Made by a program: the position numbers and the translations under genes
Source of the DNA: Cellulosimicrobium sp. ES-005
GTDB taxonomy: Bacteria; Actinomycetota; Actinomycetes; Actinomycetales; Cellulomonadaceae
Assembly (NCBI RefSeq): GCF_040448685.1
Contig: NZ_CP159290.1
Coordinates: forward strand, 744,001-808,000
Length of the DNA stretch: 64,000 nucleotides
Direction: 5' to 3'
The notes under the pieces: generated by a model
What the model was told of the DNA's origin: nothing
Databases searched by the model: none
The model's input: only the letters and a program-made list of their open reading frames with translations
Shown: positions 1 through 8,094 of the stretch, piece by piece
Numbering within the stretch: position 1 is the stretch's first letter
How the letters are laid out: each line of letters begins with the position of its first letter

Positions 1-624
1 CTCGCGCTGCTCCTCGCGGTGCTGCTCAACCAGAAGCTCCCGGGCACGACGACGTTCCGCACCTTCTTCTTCTCGCCCGTGGTCGTGTCGCTCGTCGCGT
101 GGACGATCGTGTGGAGCTTCCTGCTCCAGGCGGACGGCGGGATCAACGGGTTCCTGTCGCTGCTCGGCATCGAGGGACCGAACTGGCTGCGCGGCGAGAC
201 GACGGCCATGATCTCGGTGATCGTCGTCCAGGTGTTCAAGAACGTCGGCCTCAACATGATCCTGTTCCTCGCGGCGCTGCAGGGGGTGCCGGAGGAGGTC
301 CAGGAGGCCGCGCGCCTCGACGGCGCGGGCGCGTGGCGGCGCTTCCGGTCGATCACGCTCCCGCTCATCAGCCCGACCGTGCTGCTCGTCTCGATCCTCA
401 CGATCGTCGGCTCGCTCGAGGTGTTCGCCCAGATCGCCGTGCTCACGGGCGGGGGGCCAGGCAACTCGACCACGGTGCTCGTCTACTACCTGTACCAGCA
501 GGCGTTCCGCTTCAACGACTTCGGCTACGCGAGCGCGATCTCGGTCCTGCTGTTCGTCATCGTCCTCGTCCTGACACTCGTGCAGTGGCAGACGCGCAAG
601 AGGTGGGTCTTCCATGAAGTCTGA
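1..624 (+). CDS. Sugar ABC transporter permease, MalF/UgpA type (5' end outside window)
   Basis: The reading frame is already open at base 1, so the start codon lies upstream of the window and only the C-terminal ~207 residues are seen. Several hydrophobic helices are visible. The cytoplasmic EAA loop, with EEVQEAARLDGAGAWRRF around bases 286-350, is the contact site for the ATPase in MalF-type binding-protein-dependent importers. The protein would sit in the membrane and form a heterodimeric channel with the next gene, which starts 11 bases before this one stops. The sugar taken up cannot be told from this part; the binding protein and ATPase are not in the window. Confidence 0.9.
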   Translation, partial: LALLLAVLLNQKLPGTTTFRTFFFSPVVVSLVAWTIVWSFLLQADGGINGFLSLLGIEGPNWLRGETTAMISVIVVQVFKNVGLNMILFLAALQGVPEEVQEAARLDGAGAWRRFRSITLPLISPTVLLVSILTIVGSLEVFAQIAVLTGGGPGNSTTVLVYYLYQQAFRFNDFGYASAISVLLFVIVLVLTLVQWQTRKRWVFHEV

Positions 625-1585
625 CGTGATGCCCGGCCCGGCCACGCTCCCGGGCGCGGACGCCGACGCTGCACGGCCCGCGGCGTCGGGCCGGGGCGGC
701 GAGGGCCCGGACGGGGGGCGGCACGCCCCCGCGCGCCGCGACCGCGCCGCGCGCTCGCGGCGCCGGTGGGGACGCTGGGCGCTCGTGGCGCTGCTCGTCG
801 TGCTGAGCATCCCCTTCGTGTTCCCCACGTGGTGGATGGCGACGTCGAGCCTCAAGCCGATGAGCGAGATCCTGCGGGCCGTGCCGACGCTGTGGCCGCA
901 GGACCCGTCGTTCGCGGCGTACGGGGACGTGTTCCGCCTGCAGCCGTTCGCGCAGCAGTACTGGAACAGCCTCTACATCGCGGCGCTCGTCACGGTCGGG
1001 ACCATCCTCGTGTCCTCGATGGCCGGGTACGCGTTCGCGCGGATCCGGTTCCCCGGGGCGAACGCGCTGTTCCTGCTCGTGCTCGTCGGGCTGCTCGTGC
1101 CCTCCGAGGTGACGATCGTCCCGCTGTTCAGGATGGTCAACTCGCTCGGGCTCATCGACACGCACTGGCCGCTCGTGGTCATCCCGATCCTCGGGGCACC
1201 CAGCGTCCTCGCGACGTTCATCATGCGCCAGTTCTTCCTCGGGCTCCCCGGCGAGCTCGAGGAGGCGGGGCGCATGGACGGCCTCGGGCGGTGGGGGATC
1301 TTCTGGCGCATCGCGTTCCCGCTGTCGCGCTCGGCGATCTCGGCCGTCGCGATCTTCACGTTCCTCAAGTCGTGGAACCTGTACCTCGAGCCGATCGTGT
1401 ACCTGTCCAGCAAGGACCGGTTCACGCTCCCGCAGGCGCTCACGCAGTACGTCGACGCCTACGGCGGCCCGATGTGGAACGTCCAGCTCGCCGCGACGAC
1501 GCTCACGGTCCTGCCGGTCCTCGCGGTGTTCCTCGTCGCCCAGAAGCAGTTCGTCCAGGGCCTGGCACACACGGGACTGAAGTAG
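614..1585 (+). CDS. Sugar ABC transporter permease, MalG/UgpE type
   Basis: A 323-residue membrane protein, second permease of a carbohydrate importer. The first ~50 residues are a polar Pro/Ala/Arg-rich tail. About six hydrophobic segments follow, and the EAA loop (ELEEAGRMDGLGRWGIFWRI) lies near bases 1252-1312. The ATG start at 614 overlaps the upstream permease gene by 11 bases, which indicates translational coupling and an obligate heterodimer. The family is clear (binding-protein-dependent transport inner-membrane component); the substrate is not. The long polar N-terminal extension is somewhat unusual, but such tails occur in actinobacterial MalG proteins. Confidence 0.9.
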   Translation: MKSDVMPGPATLPGADADAARPAASGRGGEGPDGGRHAPARRDRAARSRRRWGRWALVALLVVLSIPFVFPTWWMATSSLKPMSEILRAVPTLWPQDPSFAAYGDVFRLQPFAQQYWNSLYIAALVTVGTILVSSMAGYAFARIRFPGANALFLLVLVGLLVPSEVTIVPLFRMVNSLGLIDTHWPLVVIPILGAPSVLATFIMRQFFLGLPGELEEAGRMDGLGRWGIFWRIAFPLSRSAISAVAIFTFLKSWNLYLEPIVYLSSKDRFTLPQALTQYVDAYGGPMWNVQLAATTLTVLPVLAVFLVAQKQFVQGLAHTGLK

Positions 1586-1595
1586 GGGCCGCCGA

Positions 1596-2768
1596 TCAGC
1601 CCTGGCCGGGGTACTCGGTGCGGGTGCGCGTCCCGCCCGCCGTGACGCTCCCGCCGCCGACGACGGGCAGGGGCGTGCCGGCGGAGAACCCGAGGCGCTC
1701 CTCCTTCACGACCGTCCCGCCGGGGGGCGTCGTGACGAGGGAGCTCGGCGGGTTGGGCACGACGTTCCCCTGCGCGTCGTACGTGACCGCGTAGACCCCG
1801 GGCCCTCCGACGTCCTGGCTGCCCGGGATCATCCCGGTCCCCTCGATGCTCGCGCCCGCCTCGCCGCGGACGTAGACGGTCGTGAGACCCGTGCCGTGCT
1901 CGACGCGCGTCCCGACGAGGCCCTCGACGGGTACCTCGGCGCTGCCACCGGCCATGGGCACGATCGCCGCCCCGCCCGAGCCGGTCGCGTAGGCGCCGCC
2001 CTCGACGATCGTGGCGTCGGGGGCGGGGGGCTCGTACGACCCGAGCTGCGGGCCCATGTAGTGCATCGTCTGACGCCGCTGGTAGGCGAGGAACTCGTCG
2101 ACCTCGTCCTGGGACTGGAAGGTGTACTCGGTCCCCACGTTGAGCACGGCGCCCCCGGACGCGCTCGCCTGGCCGCCCAGGTTCACGTCGTGCTCGTTCG
2201 CGTGGGCCTCGACGTACGGGGTCGGTGTGCCCGCGCCGATGCCGCCGGTCATGCCGGCGAGCTGCGTGACCCGGAACGTCCCGTCGGAGAGCTCGTCGAT
2301 GCGGTACTCGACGCCCGCGGTCCCCTCGAACGGACCGACGCCCCCGCCCTGCTCGTACACGACGTGCTCCGTCGCCACGATCGTGGGCGGCGGCTCCTGC
2401 AGCGTCGGCGGTCGAGGGATGCCGGGAAGGCTGGGGATCCACGGCGGGTCGGTGCGGCCGCCGCCGGCGCCCCCGGAGCCGCCACCGCCGGAGAACCCGC
2501 TGTCCGCGGCGCTCGCGCCCTCCTGCTGCTCGGCCTGGGTGCGCAGCCGCTGCGCGCCGTCGTCGAGCAGGCCGGACGCCGAGCGCAGGGCCGCCTCCAT
2601 CTCGCCGTGCCAGCGTGCGCGCAGGGCGTCCGCGTCCGGACCGGCCCACGGGGTCGCGGTCACGGCGGCACGCAGCGACGCCGTCAGGGCGTCCAGCGCC
2701 GCCGCGCGGTCCTGGAAGGTGTTCGCGAGACCGCGGAGCGCGGCGACGTCGGCGCCGTAGAACGACAT
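1596..2768 (-). CDS. WXG100-like N-terminal helical protein with Gly-rich linker and unknown C-terminal domain
   Basis: A 390-residue protein. The start chosen (2768) has an AAGGGA ribosome site just upstream; an in-frame ATG 16 codons earlier lacks one. Residues ~1-85 form an Ala-rich helical hairpin with TPWAGPDADALRARW, resembling the WXG100/ESX helix-turn-helix with a W-x-G-like turn. Residues ~95-120 are a Gly/Ser/Pro linker. The remaining ~270 residues look beta-rich (repeated Val/Thr strands, many GG turns) and match no family I recognise. WXG100-type proteins are often exported by ESX/type VII systems, but no such genes are near. No toxin active-site motif or immunity gene is visible. 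It ends 10 bases from the convergent permease stop. Confidence 0.6.
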   Translation of the reverse strand: MSFYGADVAALRGLANTFQDRAAALDALTASLRAAVTATPWAGPDADALRARWHGEMEAALRSASGLLDDGAQRLRTQAEQQEGASAADSGFSGGGGSGGAGGGRTDPPWIPSLPGIPRPPTLQEPPPTIVATEHVVYEQGGGVGPFEGTAGVEYRIDELSDGTFRVTQLAGMTGGIGAGTPTPYVEAHANEHDVNLGGQASASGGAVLNVGTEYTFQSQDEVDEFLAYQRRQTMHYMGPQLGSYEPPAPDATIVEGGAYATGSGGAAIVPMAGGSAEVPVEGLVGTRVEHGTGLTTVYVRGEAGASIEGTGMIPGSQDVGGPGVYAVTYDAQGNVVPNPPSSLVTTPPGGTVVKEERLGFSAGTPLPVVGGGSVTAGGTRTRTEYPGQG

Positions 2769-2898
2769 GGGATCCCTTGGTCGGACGAGACGGATGCTCC
2801 AGCCACCCTCGGACACCTCGACCGCCGCGGCAAGGGGGAGGGGTCCCCATCGCCGGCGCGGGCACGACGCGGTCGCCCGTCCGACTACCCTCGACGGC

Positions 2899-4773
2899 GT
2901 GGCTCACCTTCTCGGCGCCGACGGCATCTCGCTGACCGTCGGCACCCGCACCCTGCTCGACGACGTCTCGCTCGGCCTCGACGACGGCGACCGCGTCGGC
3001 ATCGTCGGCCCCAACGGCGCCGGCAAGTCCACGCTCCTGCGCCTGCTCGCGGGCACGCAGCAGCCCGACGGCGGCCGGGTCACCCGGGTGGGCGGGCTGC
3101 GGGTGGGCCTGCTCGACCAGCGCGACGACGTCGGCACCGGCGCGACGATCCGCGACCTCGTGCACGGCGACGCCGCGACGCACGCCTGGGCGTCGGACGC
3201 GAGCGTCCGCACCGTCCACGCGGGGCTGCTGGCCGACCTCGACCTCGACGCTCCCGCGGACACGCTGTCGGGCGGGCAGCGGCGCCGCGTCGCGCTCGCG
3301 GCCCTCCTCGTCGCCGACCACGACGTGCTGTTCCTCGACGAGCCCACGAACCACCTCGACGTCGAGGGCGTCGCGTGGCTCGCCGCGCACCTGGGCGACC
3401 GGTTCGCGCGCCCGGGCGCGAAGGGCGCGCTCGTCGTGGTGACCCACGACCGCTGGTTCCTCGACGCCGTCTGCTCGCGCATGTGGGAGGTGCGTGGCGA
3501 CGGCTCCGGCGCGGTGGAGGGCTACGAGGGCGGGTACGCCGCCTACGTGCTCGCGCGCGCCGAGCGCCAGCGGACCGCCGCCGTCGCGGCGGAGAAGCGC
3601 GACAACCTGCTGCGCAAGGAGCTCGCGTGGCTGCGCCGCGGGGCGCCCGCGCGCACGTCGAAGCCCAAGTTCCGCCTCGACGCGGCCGCGGCGCTCATCG
3701 CCGACGTGCCGCCCCCGCGCGACACGCTCGAGCTCACGCGCACCGCGACCAAGCGGCTCGGCAAGGACGTGCTCGACCTGGAGGACGTCACCGTCGCGGT
3801 CCCGCGGCGCGGTGCGCCCGGAGAGGACGCGGGCGAGCGCGTGCTGCTCGACGACGTCACGTGGCGCCTCGGGCCCGGAGACCGGTACGGCGTCGTCGGC
3901 GTCAACGGCGCGGGCAAGACGACGCTCCTCGCCCTGCTCGCCGGACGGCGCCAGCCCGACGCGGGACGCGTCAAGCGCGGCAAGACGGTCCACGTCGCCG
4001 AGCTGTCCCAGGACGTCGGCGAGCTCGACGACATCGCCGGGTCCCGCGTGATCCAGGTGATCGAGGACGAGAAGCGGTCGGTCGTCGTGGACGGCAAGGA
4101 GCTCACGGCGTCCCAGCTCGTCGAGCGGCTCGGGTTCACGCGCGAGCGGTCGCAGACCCTCGTGCGCGACCTCTCGGGCGGCGAGCGCCGCCGCCTCCAG
4201 CTCCTGCGACTGCTCGTCGCCGAGCCCAACGTGCTCCTGCTCGACGAGCCGACGAACGACCTCGACACCGACACGCTCGCCGCGCTCGAGGACCTGCTCG
4301 ACGGCTGGCCCGGCACGCTGATCGTCGTCTCGCACGACCGCTACCTGCTGGAGCGCGTCGCGGACCGCCAGGTCGCGCTGCTCGGGGACGGCAAGGTGCG
4401 GGACCTGCCGGGCGGCGTCGAGCAGTACCTCGAGCTGCGGCGCGCGGCGCTCGCGGGGGCGGGAGCGTCGTCGAGCGGCTTCGCGTCCGCGGCGGCCGCC
4501 GGGGCCGACGGCGGCGCGGACGGCGCGCAGGACGCGCCCGACCTGGCCGGTCCGAGCGCCGCCGAGGTCCGGGCCGCGAAGAAGGAGATCAACCGCATCG
4601 AGCGGAGGCTGTCGAAGATCGCCGAGGCCGAGGGCCGCCTGCACGAGAAGATCGCCGCGAACGCGACGGACTTCACCGCGGTCGCGGAGCTCGACGCCGA
4701 GCTGCGCGCGCTCGCGGCCGAGAAGGACGAGCTGGAGGCGGCCTGGCTCGAGGCGGCGGAGGTCGCGGGCTGA
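2899..4773 (+). CDS. ABC-F family ATPase, Uup-like
   Basis: A 624-residue soluble protein with two ATP-binding cassettes and no membrane segments. Cassette 1 has Walker A GPNGAGKST at residues 37-45, the signature LSGGQRRR and Walker B FLDEPTNHLD. Cassette 2 has GVNGAGKTT near 334-342, LSGGERRR and LLLDEPTNDLD. ABC-F proteins act on ribosomes or nucleic acids, not in transport. Residues ~555-622 form a charged coiled coil (AKKEINRIERRL), the C-terminal extension typical of Uup, whose exact role (DNA or ribosome interaction) is debated. The start is the GTG at 2899, because homology to cassette 1 begins immediately after it; upstream in-frame codons look non-coding. It is divergent from the WXG100-like gene. 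Confidence 0.9.
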   Translation: MAHLLGADGISLTVGTRTLLDDVSLGLDDGDRVGIVGPNGAGKSTLLRLLAGTQQPDGGRVTRVGGLRVGLLDQRDDVGTGATIRDLVHGDAATHAWASDASVRTVHAGLLADLDLDAPADTLSGGQRRRVALAALLVADHDVLFLDEPTNHLDVEGVAWLAAHLGDRFARPGAKGALVVVTHDRWFLDAVCSRMWEVRGDGSGAVEGYEGGYAAYVLARAERQRTAAVAAEKRDNLLRKELAWLRRGAPARTSKPKFRLDAAAALIADVPPPRDTLELTRTATKRLGKDVLDLEDVTVAVPRRGAPGEDAGERVLLDDVTWRLGPGDRYGVVGVNGAGKTTLLALLAGRRQPDAGRVKRGKTVHVAELSQDVGELDDIAGSRVIQVIEDEKRSVVVDGKELTASQLVERLGFTRERSQTLVRDLSGGERRRLQLLRLLVAEPNVLLLDEPTNDLDTDTLAALEDLLDGWPGTLIVVSHDRYLLERVADRQVALLGDGKVRDLPGGVEQYLELRRAALAGAGASSSGFASAAAAGADGGADGAQDAPDLAGPSAAEVRAAKKEINRIERRLSKIAEAEGRLHEKIAANATDFTAVAELDAELRALAAEKDELEAAWLEAAEVAG

Positions 4774-4792
4774 CGAGTCCGGGCGCCCGCGG

Positions 4793-5278
4793 TCAGCGGC
4801 GCAGGAAGCCCATGCGGTCGTCGGGGTCCACGCGCTGGAGGATCGCGCCCGCGATGGCGTCGAGCTGCTCGACCTGGTCGGGCGTGAGCGCGTCGATCAC
4901 GTGGTCGCGGACGGTCGCGACGTGGCCCGGCGCCGTCGCGACGAGCTTGGTCCACCCGGCGTCGGTGAGGTGCGCGTTGGTGGCGCGCCGGTCCTCGGGG
5001 CACGGGACGCGCTCGACGAGCCCGCGCTTCTCGAGCCGGGCCACGACGTGGGAGAGCCGGGGGAGGGTCGCGTTGGTGGCCCCCGCGAGGTCGGTCATGC
5101 GCAGGGTGCGGTCGCGTGCCTCGGAGAGCATGGCGAGCACGTAGTACTCGAAGTGGCTCAGGTCGGCGTCGCGCCGGAGCTGGGAGTCCAGGACGCCCGG
5201 GAGCAGCTCGACCACGGCCACGAGCCGCTTCCACGCGTCGAGCTGCCGGTCGTCGAGCCAGCGGGGTTCTGTCGTCAT
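4793..5278 (-). CDS. MarR-family transcriptional regulator
   Basis: A 161-residue winged-helix regulator. The core TDLAGATNATLPRLSHVVARL recognition helix and the wing PCPEDRRATNAHLT (DxRs-type wing) at residues ~60-105 are characteristic of MarR. A strong ribosome site (GGAGGAGG) precedes the ATG at 5278. The gene is divergent from an NADP-binding oxidoreductase gene. Two near-identical operator-like sites lie in the 118-base gap, so it most likely represses itself and the oxidoreductase until it meets a redox or phenolic signal. That is the usual logic of such pairs but is not proven here. Confidence 0.92.
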   Translation of the reverse strand: MTTEPRWLDDRQLDAWKRLVAVVELLPGVLDSQLRRDADLSHFEYYVLAMLSEARDRTLRMTDLAGATNATLPRLSHVVARLEKRGLVERVPCPEDRRATNAHLTDAGWTKLVATAPGHVATVRDHVIDALTPDQVEQLDAIAGAILQRVDPDDRMGFLRR

Positions 5279-5306
5279 GGTGCCTCCTCCGGTGTGACCA
5301 TCGTAA

Positions 5307-5358
5307 TAGTTGACGCTACAAGTTTAGCCCCGTACGGTGATGGTTGTAGCAACAACTA
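5307..5358. promoter_or_regulatory. MarR double operator and promoter of the oxidoreductase gene
   Basis: Two 15-base sites in opposite orientation agree at 13 of 15 positions: TAGTTGACGCTACAA (5307-5321) and TTGTAGCAACAACTA (5344-5358). The second lies in an 18-base near-palindrome, TGGTTGT-AGCA-ACAACTA. A good promoter for the rightward gene is TTGACG (5310-5315), a 17-base spacer, then TACGGT (5333-5338). Site 1 covers the -35 box and site 2 the likely start of transcription, an ideal arrangement for repression by the adjacent MarR protein. Confidence 0.7.
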
Positions 5359-5396
5359 AGAGCCGACCGGGCGGCCGGCAGAGGAAGGAAGCCACC

Positions 5397-5999
5397 ATGA
5401 GCAGCATCACCATCATCGGAGTCGGCACCATGGGCTCGGCGATCGCCGGTCTCGCGCTCGCCGCGGGCAGCGCGGTGCAGGTCCTCACGCGCGAGGCGAC
5501 CGACCTCGACCCCCGGGTCGCGGCCGGCACGATCGGCGACGAGCTCACCGGCGACGTCGTCGTCCTCGCCCTCCCGTACGGGGCCGTGGCGGAGGTCGTC
5601 GACCTCTACGCCGACCGCCTCGACGGCAAGGTCGTCGTCGACATCACCAACCCGCTCGACTTCGCCACCTTCGACTCCCTCGTCGTGCCCGACGGCTCGT
5701 CGGCCGCGGCGCAGCTCCAGCAGCGCGTTCCCGGCGCGCGCGTGCTCAAGGCGTTCAACATGAACTTCGCCGCGACCCTCGCCTCCGGGCAGGTCGGCCC
5801 GCTCCCGACGACGGTCCTCGTCGCGGGCGACGACGCGGAGGCCAAGGCGGCGCTCGCCGGCGCCGTCTCCGGCGTCCGGGTGGTCGACGCGGGGTCGCTG
5901 AAGCGCGCTCACGAGCTCGAGGCCCTCGGCTTCCTGCAGCTCACGCTCGCCGCGGCGGAGAAGACGTCCTGGACGACGGGCTTCGCGCTCGCCGAGTGA
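5397..5999 (+). CDS. NAD(P)-binding F420-reductase-like oxidoreductase
   Basis: A 200-residue protein. The N-terminal Rossmann fold has GVGTMGSAIAGLAL (GxGxMG) at residues ~7-20, followed by the F420-dependent NADP reductase / pyrroline-5-carboxylate-reductase-like core. Conserved stretches such as DITNPLDF and the C-terminal KRAHELEALGFLQL are typical of the small actinobacterial NADPH-dependent F420 reductase (Npd-like) proteins. It probably moves hydride between NADPH and a deazaflavin or small substrate in the cytosol. The start is supported by GAGGAAGGAA at 5381-5390. It is controlled by the divergent MarR gene (see the operator) and ends at a long hairpin. Confidence 0.8.
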   Translation: MSSITIIGVGTMGSAIAGLALAAGSAVQVLTREATDLDPRVAAGTIGDELTGDVVVLALPYGAVAEVVDLYADRLDGKVVVDITNPLDFATFDSLVVPDGSSAAAQLQQRVPGARVLKAFNMNFAATLASGQVGPLPTTVLVAGDDAEAKAALAGAVSGVRVVDAGSLKRAHELEALGFLQLTLAAAEKTSWTTGFALAE

Positions 6000-6008
6000 G
6001 CTCGTCGC

Positions 6009-6085
6009 CGAGAGAGCGACGCACCGCCGCGAGAACGCCCTCTGGTTCCCAGGGGGCGCGATCGCGGCGGTGCGTCGCTCTCTCG
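6009..6085. terminator. Bidirectional hairpin with 24-bp perfect arms
   Basis: The left arm (6009-6032) and right arm (6062-6085) are exact reverse complements over 24 bases, beginning CGAGAGAGCGACGCACC. The 29-base loop folds again (CGCCCTCTGG with CCAGGGGGCG, one mismatch). The element lies precisely between two convergent genes (stops at 5999 and 6111), so it most likely ends transcription from both sides. The arm length is far beyond that of an ordinary intrinsic terminator, and no T-tract follows. Confidence 0.75.
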
Positions 6086-6110
6086 CGGAGGCGGCGGTGT
6101 CGCCCCTGGG

Positions 6111-7130
6111 TCAGCCGCGTGCCTTCTCCACCGCAGCCCGCGCCGTCTCGCGCTCGGCCTTCTCCGCCTCGCGCAGCGCCTTCTCGAGCTCGCGCACCTT
6201 CTTCTGCGCCTCGCGGACGCGGCGCTCGGCGTCGCGCCGCTTGAGCGTCGCCTTCTTCACCTTCGGGTCCTTGACGTGCACGGCCATCTCGACCGGGGCG
6301 ACGGCGTCGCGCGGGTCGGTCCCCGCGGCCTCCGCCGGGGCCGGCGGGTCGACGGACGCCGGGGCGCGGCGCCCCGCGCCCGGGGCTCCGGCCGCGCGGG
6401 CGTCCACGTAGACCGCGATCCCGTCGAGCACGCGCTCGAGGCCCCACGCGGTGTCGTCGATCGCGCCCTCCTCGGCGTACGTCCCCGCCTCCACGAGCGG
6501 GCGCAGGTAGGGGAAGCGCACCTCGTCGACGAGGTCGCGCAACGCGCCGCCCCAGCCGCCGCCCAGGACGGTCTCGTCGGCCCCGGCCTCGGTGACCGCG
6601 CGGGCCAGGTCCGACTGCAGTCGGGCGGCGTTCCGCGCGTAGCCGCTCACGAGCAGGATGACCGACATCTTCTCCTCGTCGTCGAGCGGCGTGGAGCGCA
6701 GGGCGCGCAGGGCGCTGTCGGCCCCGCGCAGGTTGTTCGGCGTGAGCGGCGCGCCGGTCACCGGGATGTCGAGGAACCACGGGTGGGACGCGAACACCGC
6801 CATGGTGAACTGCGCCCACTCGCGCAGCTCCGCGCGCCAGTCCGCGGGCTCGTGCGCGGGCGGGTACTCGACGTCGAGTGCCGCCTCCTGCATGAGCAGC
6901 AGCAGGTCGTCCTTGCTCGTCACGTACCGGTAGAGCGACATCGTCGTGAAGCCGAGGCTCTGCGCGACCTTCGCCATGGAGACCGCGCCGAGCCCGTCGG
7001 CGTCCGCGATCTCGATGGCGGTGTCGACGATCCGCTCGATGCTCAGCTCGCGCTTGGGCGTGCGCTCGGGCCGTTCGGCGACGCCCCACGCGAGCGCGAG
7101 CCGGGGCGGGAGGTCGGGTGCGTCCGTCAT
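6111..7130 (-). CDS. TetR-family regulator with C-terminal basic coiled-coil extension
   Basis: A 339-residue protein. Residues ~25-75 form a TetR helix-turn-helix (IADADGLGAVSMAKVAQSLG then MSLYRYVTSKDDLL). Residues ~85-235 are the helical ligand domain of the TetR_C class that includes tetracycline-type repressors. Unusually, after an Ala/Pro linker (~240-275) there is a ~60-residue Lys/Arg/Glu-rich coiled coil ending in AVEKARG, which ordinary TetR proteins (about 200 residues) lack. It is the last gene of an exporter cluster (ATPase, permease, TetR on the same strand), so it probably controls the exporter. A hairpin with 18-bp arms separates it from the permease gene. Confidence 0.88.
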   Translation of the reverse strand: MTDAPDLPPRLALAWGVAERPERTPKRELSIERIVDTAIEIADADGLGAVSMAKVAQSLGFTTMSLYRYVTSKDDLLLLMQEAALDVEYPPAHEPADWRAELREWAQFTMAVFASHPWFLDIPVTGAPLTPNNLRGADSALRALRSTPLDDEEKMSVILLVSGYARNAARLQSDLARAVTEAGADETVLGGGWGGALRDLVDEVRFPYLRPLVEAGTYAEEGAIDDTAWGLERVLDGIAVYVDARAAGAPGAGRRAPASVDPPAPAEAAGTDPRDAVAPVEMAVHVKDPKVKKATLKRRDAERRVREAQKKVRELEKALREAEKAERETARAAVEKARG

Positions 7131-7199
7131 GGGTTCATCCTCCCCCGACCGGTGCCGAACCAGTGCGTACCGGTGGCCGACCAGGCCGTCCCGGTGCCG

Positions 7200-7256
7200 C
7201 GAGCAGGTGGTCCTGGCTCGTCCGGGTCGGCTGGACGTGCCAGGACCACCTGCTCG
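7200..7256 (-). terminator. Hairpin with 18-bp perfect arms between permease and TetR genes
   Basis: CGAGCAGGTGGTCCTGGC (7200-7217) is exactly complementary to 7239-7256, with a 21-base loop containing GTCC/GGAC. It sits 10 bases after the permease stop and 70 bases before the TetR start, on the strand being transcribed. It should terminate or attenuate read-through from the exporter operon into the regulator. A tract of imperfect ACCGGTGCCGA / ACCGGTGGCCGA repeats (7148-7182) lies between it and the TetR start and may hold the TetR promoter or operator. Confidence 0.65.
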
Positions 7257-7266
7257 GCGGAGGGGG

Positions 7267-8094
7267 TCAGCGGGCCGTTCGGCGGCGGTAGAGGACGGAG
7301 CCGGCGGCGCAGCTCACGACCAGGAAGCCCACGAGCCACGCTACGGCCGTGAGGACCGTCGTCGCGTCGGGCGACCCCGCGAGGAGGCCGCGGAAGGTCT
7401 CGATGACCGGCGTGAACGGCTGGTTCTCGGCGAAGCCGTGCAGCCACGAGGGCATCGTGTCGATCTCGACGAAGCCCGAGCTGAGGTAGGGCACGAACAG
7501 GAACAGGAAGTTCACCGACTGCGACGCCTCGACGCTCAGCACCAGACCGAGCGCGACGCTCAGCCACGTGAACGTGAGCACCGCGAGCACGGCGAACGCG
7601 ACGAGGCCCAGCCAGTCGCCGAGCCCGGCGTCGGGCCGGAAGCCCAGCGCGAGCGCGACGGCCACGACGACGACCGCGGACGCGAGGTTGCGCGCCACGC
7701 TCGCCACGACGTGCCCCCACAGCGCGGACGGCCCGAAGATCGGCAGCGTCTTGAACCGGTCGATCGTGCCCGAGGTCATGTCCTGCGCGACCCCCACGGC
7801 GGCCGTCGCCGAGCCGAACCCGAGGCACATGACGAGCACGCCCGGGACGACGTAGTCGATGTAGTCGTCCCCACCGATCGCGCCACCGAAGATGACGACG
7901 AAGACCAGCATGATCATCACGGGCAGCACGAACGCGGTGATGAGGCCGTCGACGCTGCGGAGCTGGCGGCGCGTCTCGCGCGCGACCATCGTCCGCACGT
8001 CGCGCGCGGCGGTCGCGGGTGTCTGCCGGGCGCGTGCGGCGGTGCGCGGCGGGCGCGCGGGCGACGTCGCGAGCGTGGGCGTGGTGGCGCTCAT
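7267..8094 (-). CDS. ABC-2 type exporter permease, DrrB-like
   Basis: A 275-residue membrane protein. After a ~40-residue Pro/Ala/Arg-rich cytoplasmic tail there are six hydrophobic segments (for example FVLPVMIMLVFVVIFGGAI and NFLFLFVPYLSSGF), the ABC-2 membrane layout of daunorubicin-resistance DrrB. The ATG at 8094 overlaps the stop of the ATPase gene by four bases, so the two are translated together. The pair probably exports a hydrophobic drug or lipid. The substrate is unknown. Confidence 0.88.
   Translation of the reverse strand: MSATTPTLATSPARPPRTAARARQTPATAARDVRTMVARETRRQLRSVDGLITAFVLPVMIMLVFVVIFGGAIGGDDYIDYVVPGVLVMCLGFGSATAAVGVAQDMTSGTIDRFKTLPIFGPSALWGHVVASVARNLASAVVVVAVALALGFRPDAGLGDWLGLVAFAVLAVLTFTWLSVALGLVLSVEASQSVNFLFLFVPYLSSGFVEIDTMPSWLHGFAENQPFTPVIETFRGLLAGSPDATTVLTAVAWLVGFLVVSCAAGSVLYRRRTAR

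Noticed and set aside
1459-4644. A reading frame of over 1000 codons antisense to the permease, WXG100-like and ABC-F genes
   Set aside because: It lacks any recognisable domain, has Arg/Pro/Gly/Ala-only composition and lies opposite genes with clear motifs. It is a by-product of high GC content. The same holds for 55698-60893 (minus strand) and many similar frames.
2899-4773. The double-cassette ATPase as part of a drug exporter
   Set aside because: It has no membrane domain and no permease partner, and shows the ABC-F layout with a C-terminal coiled coil.
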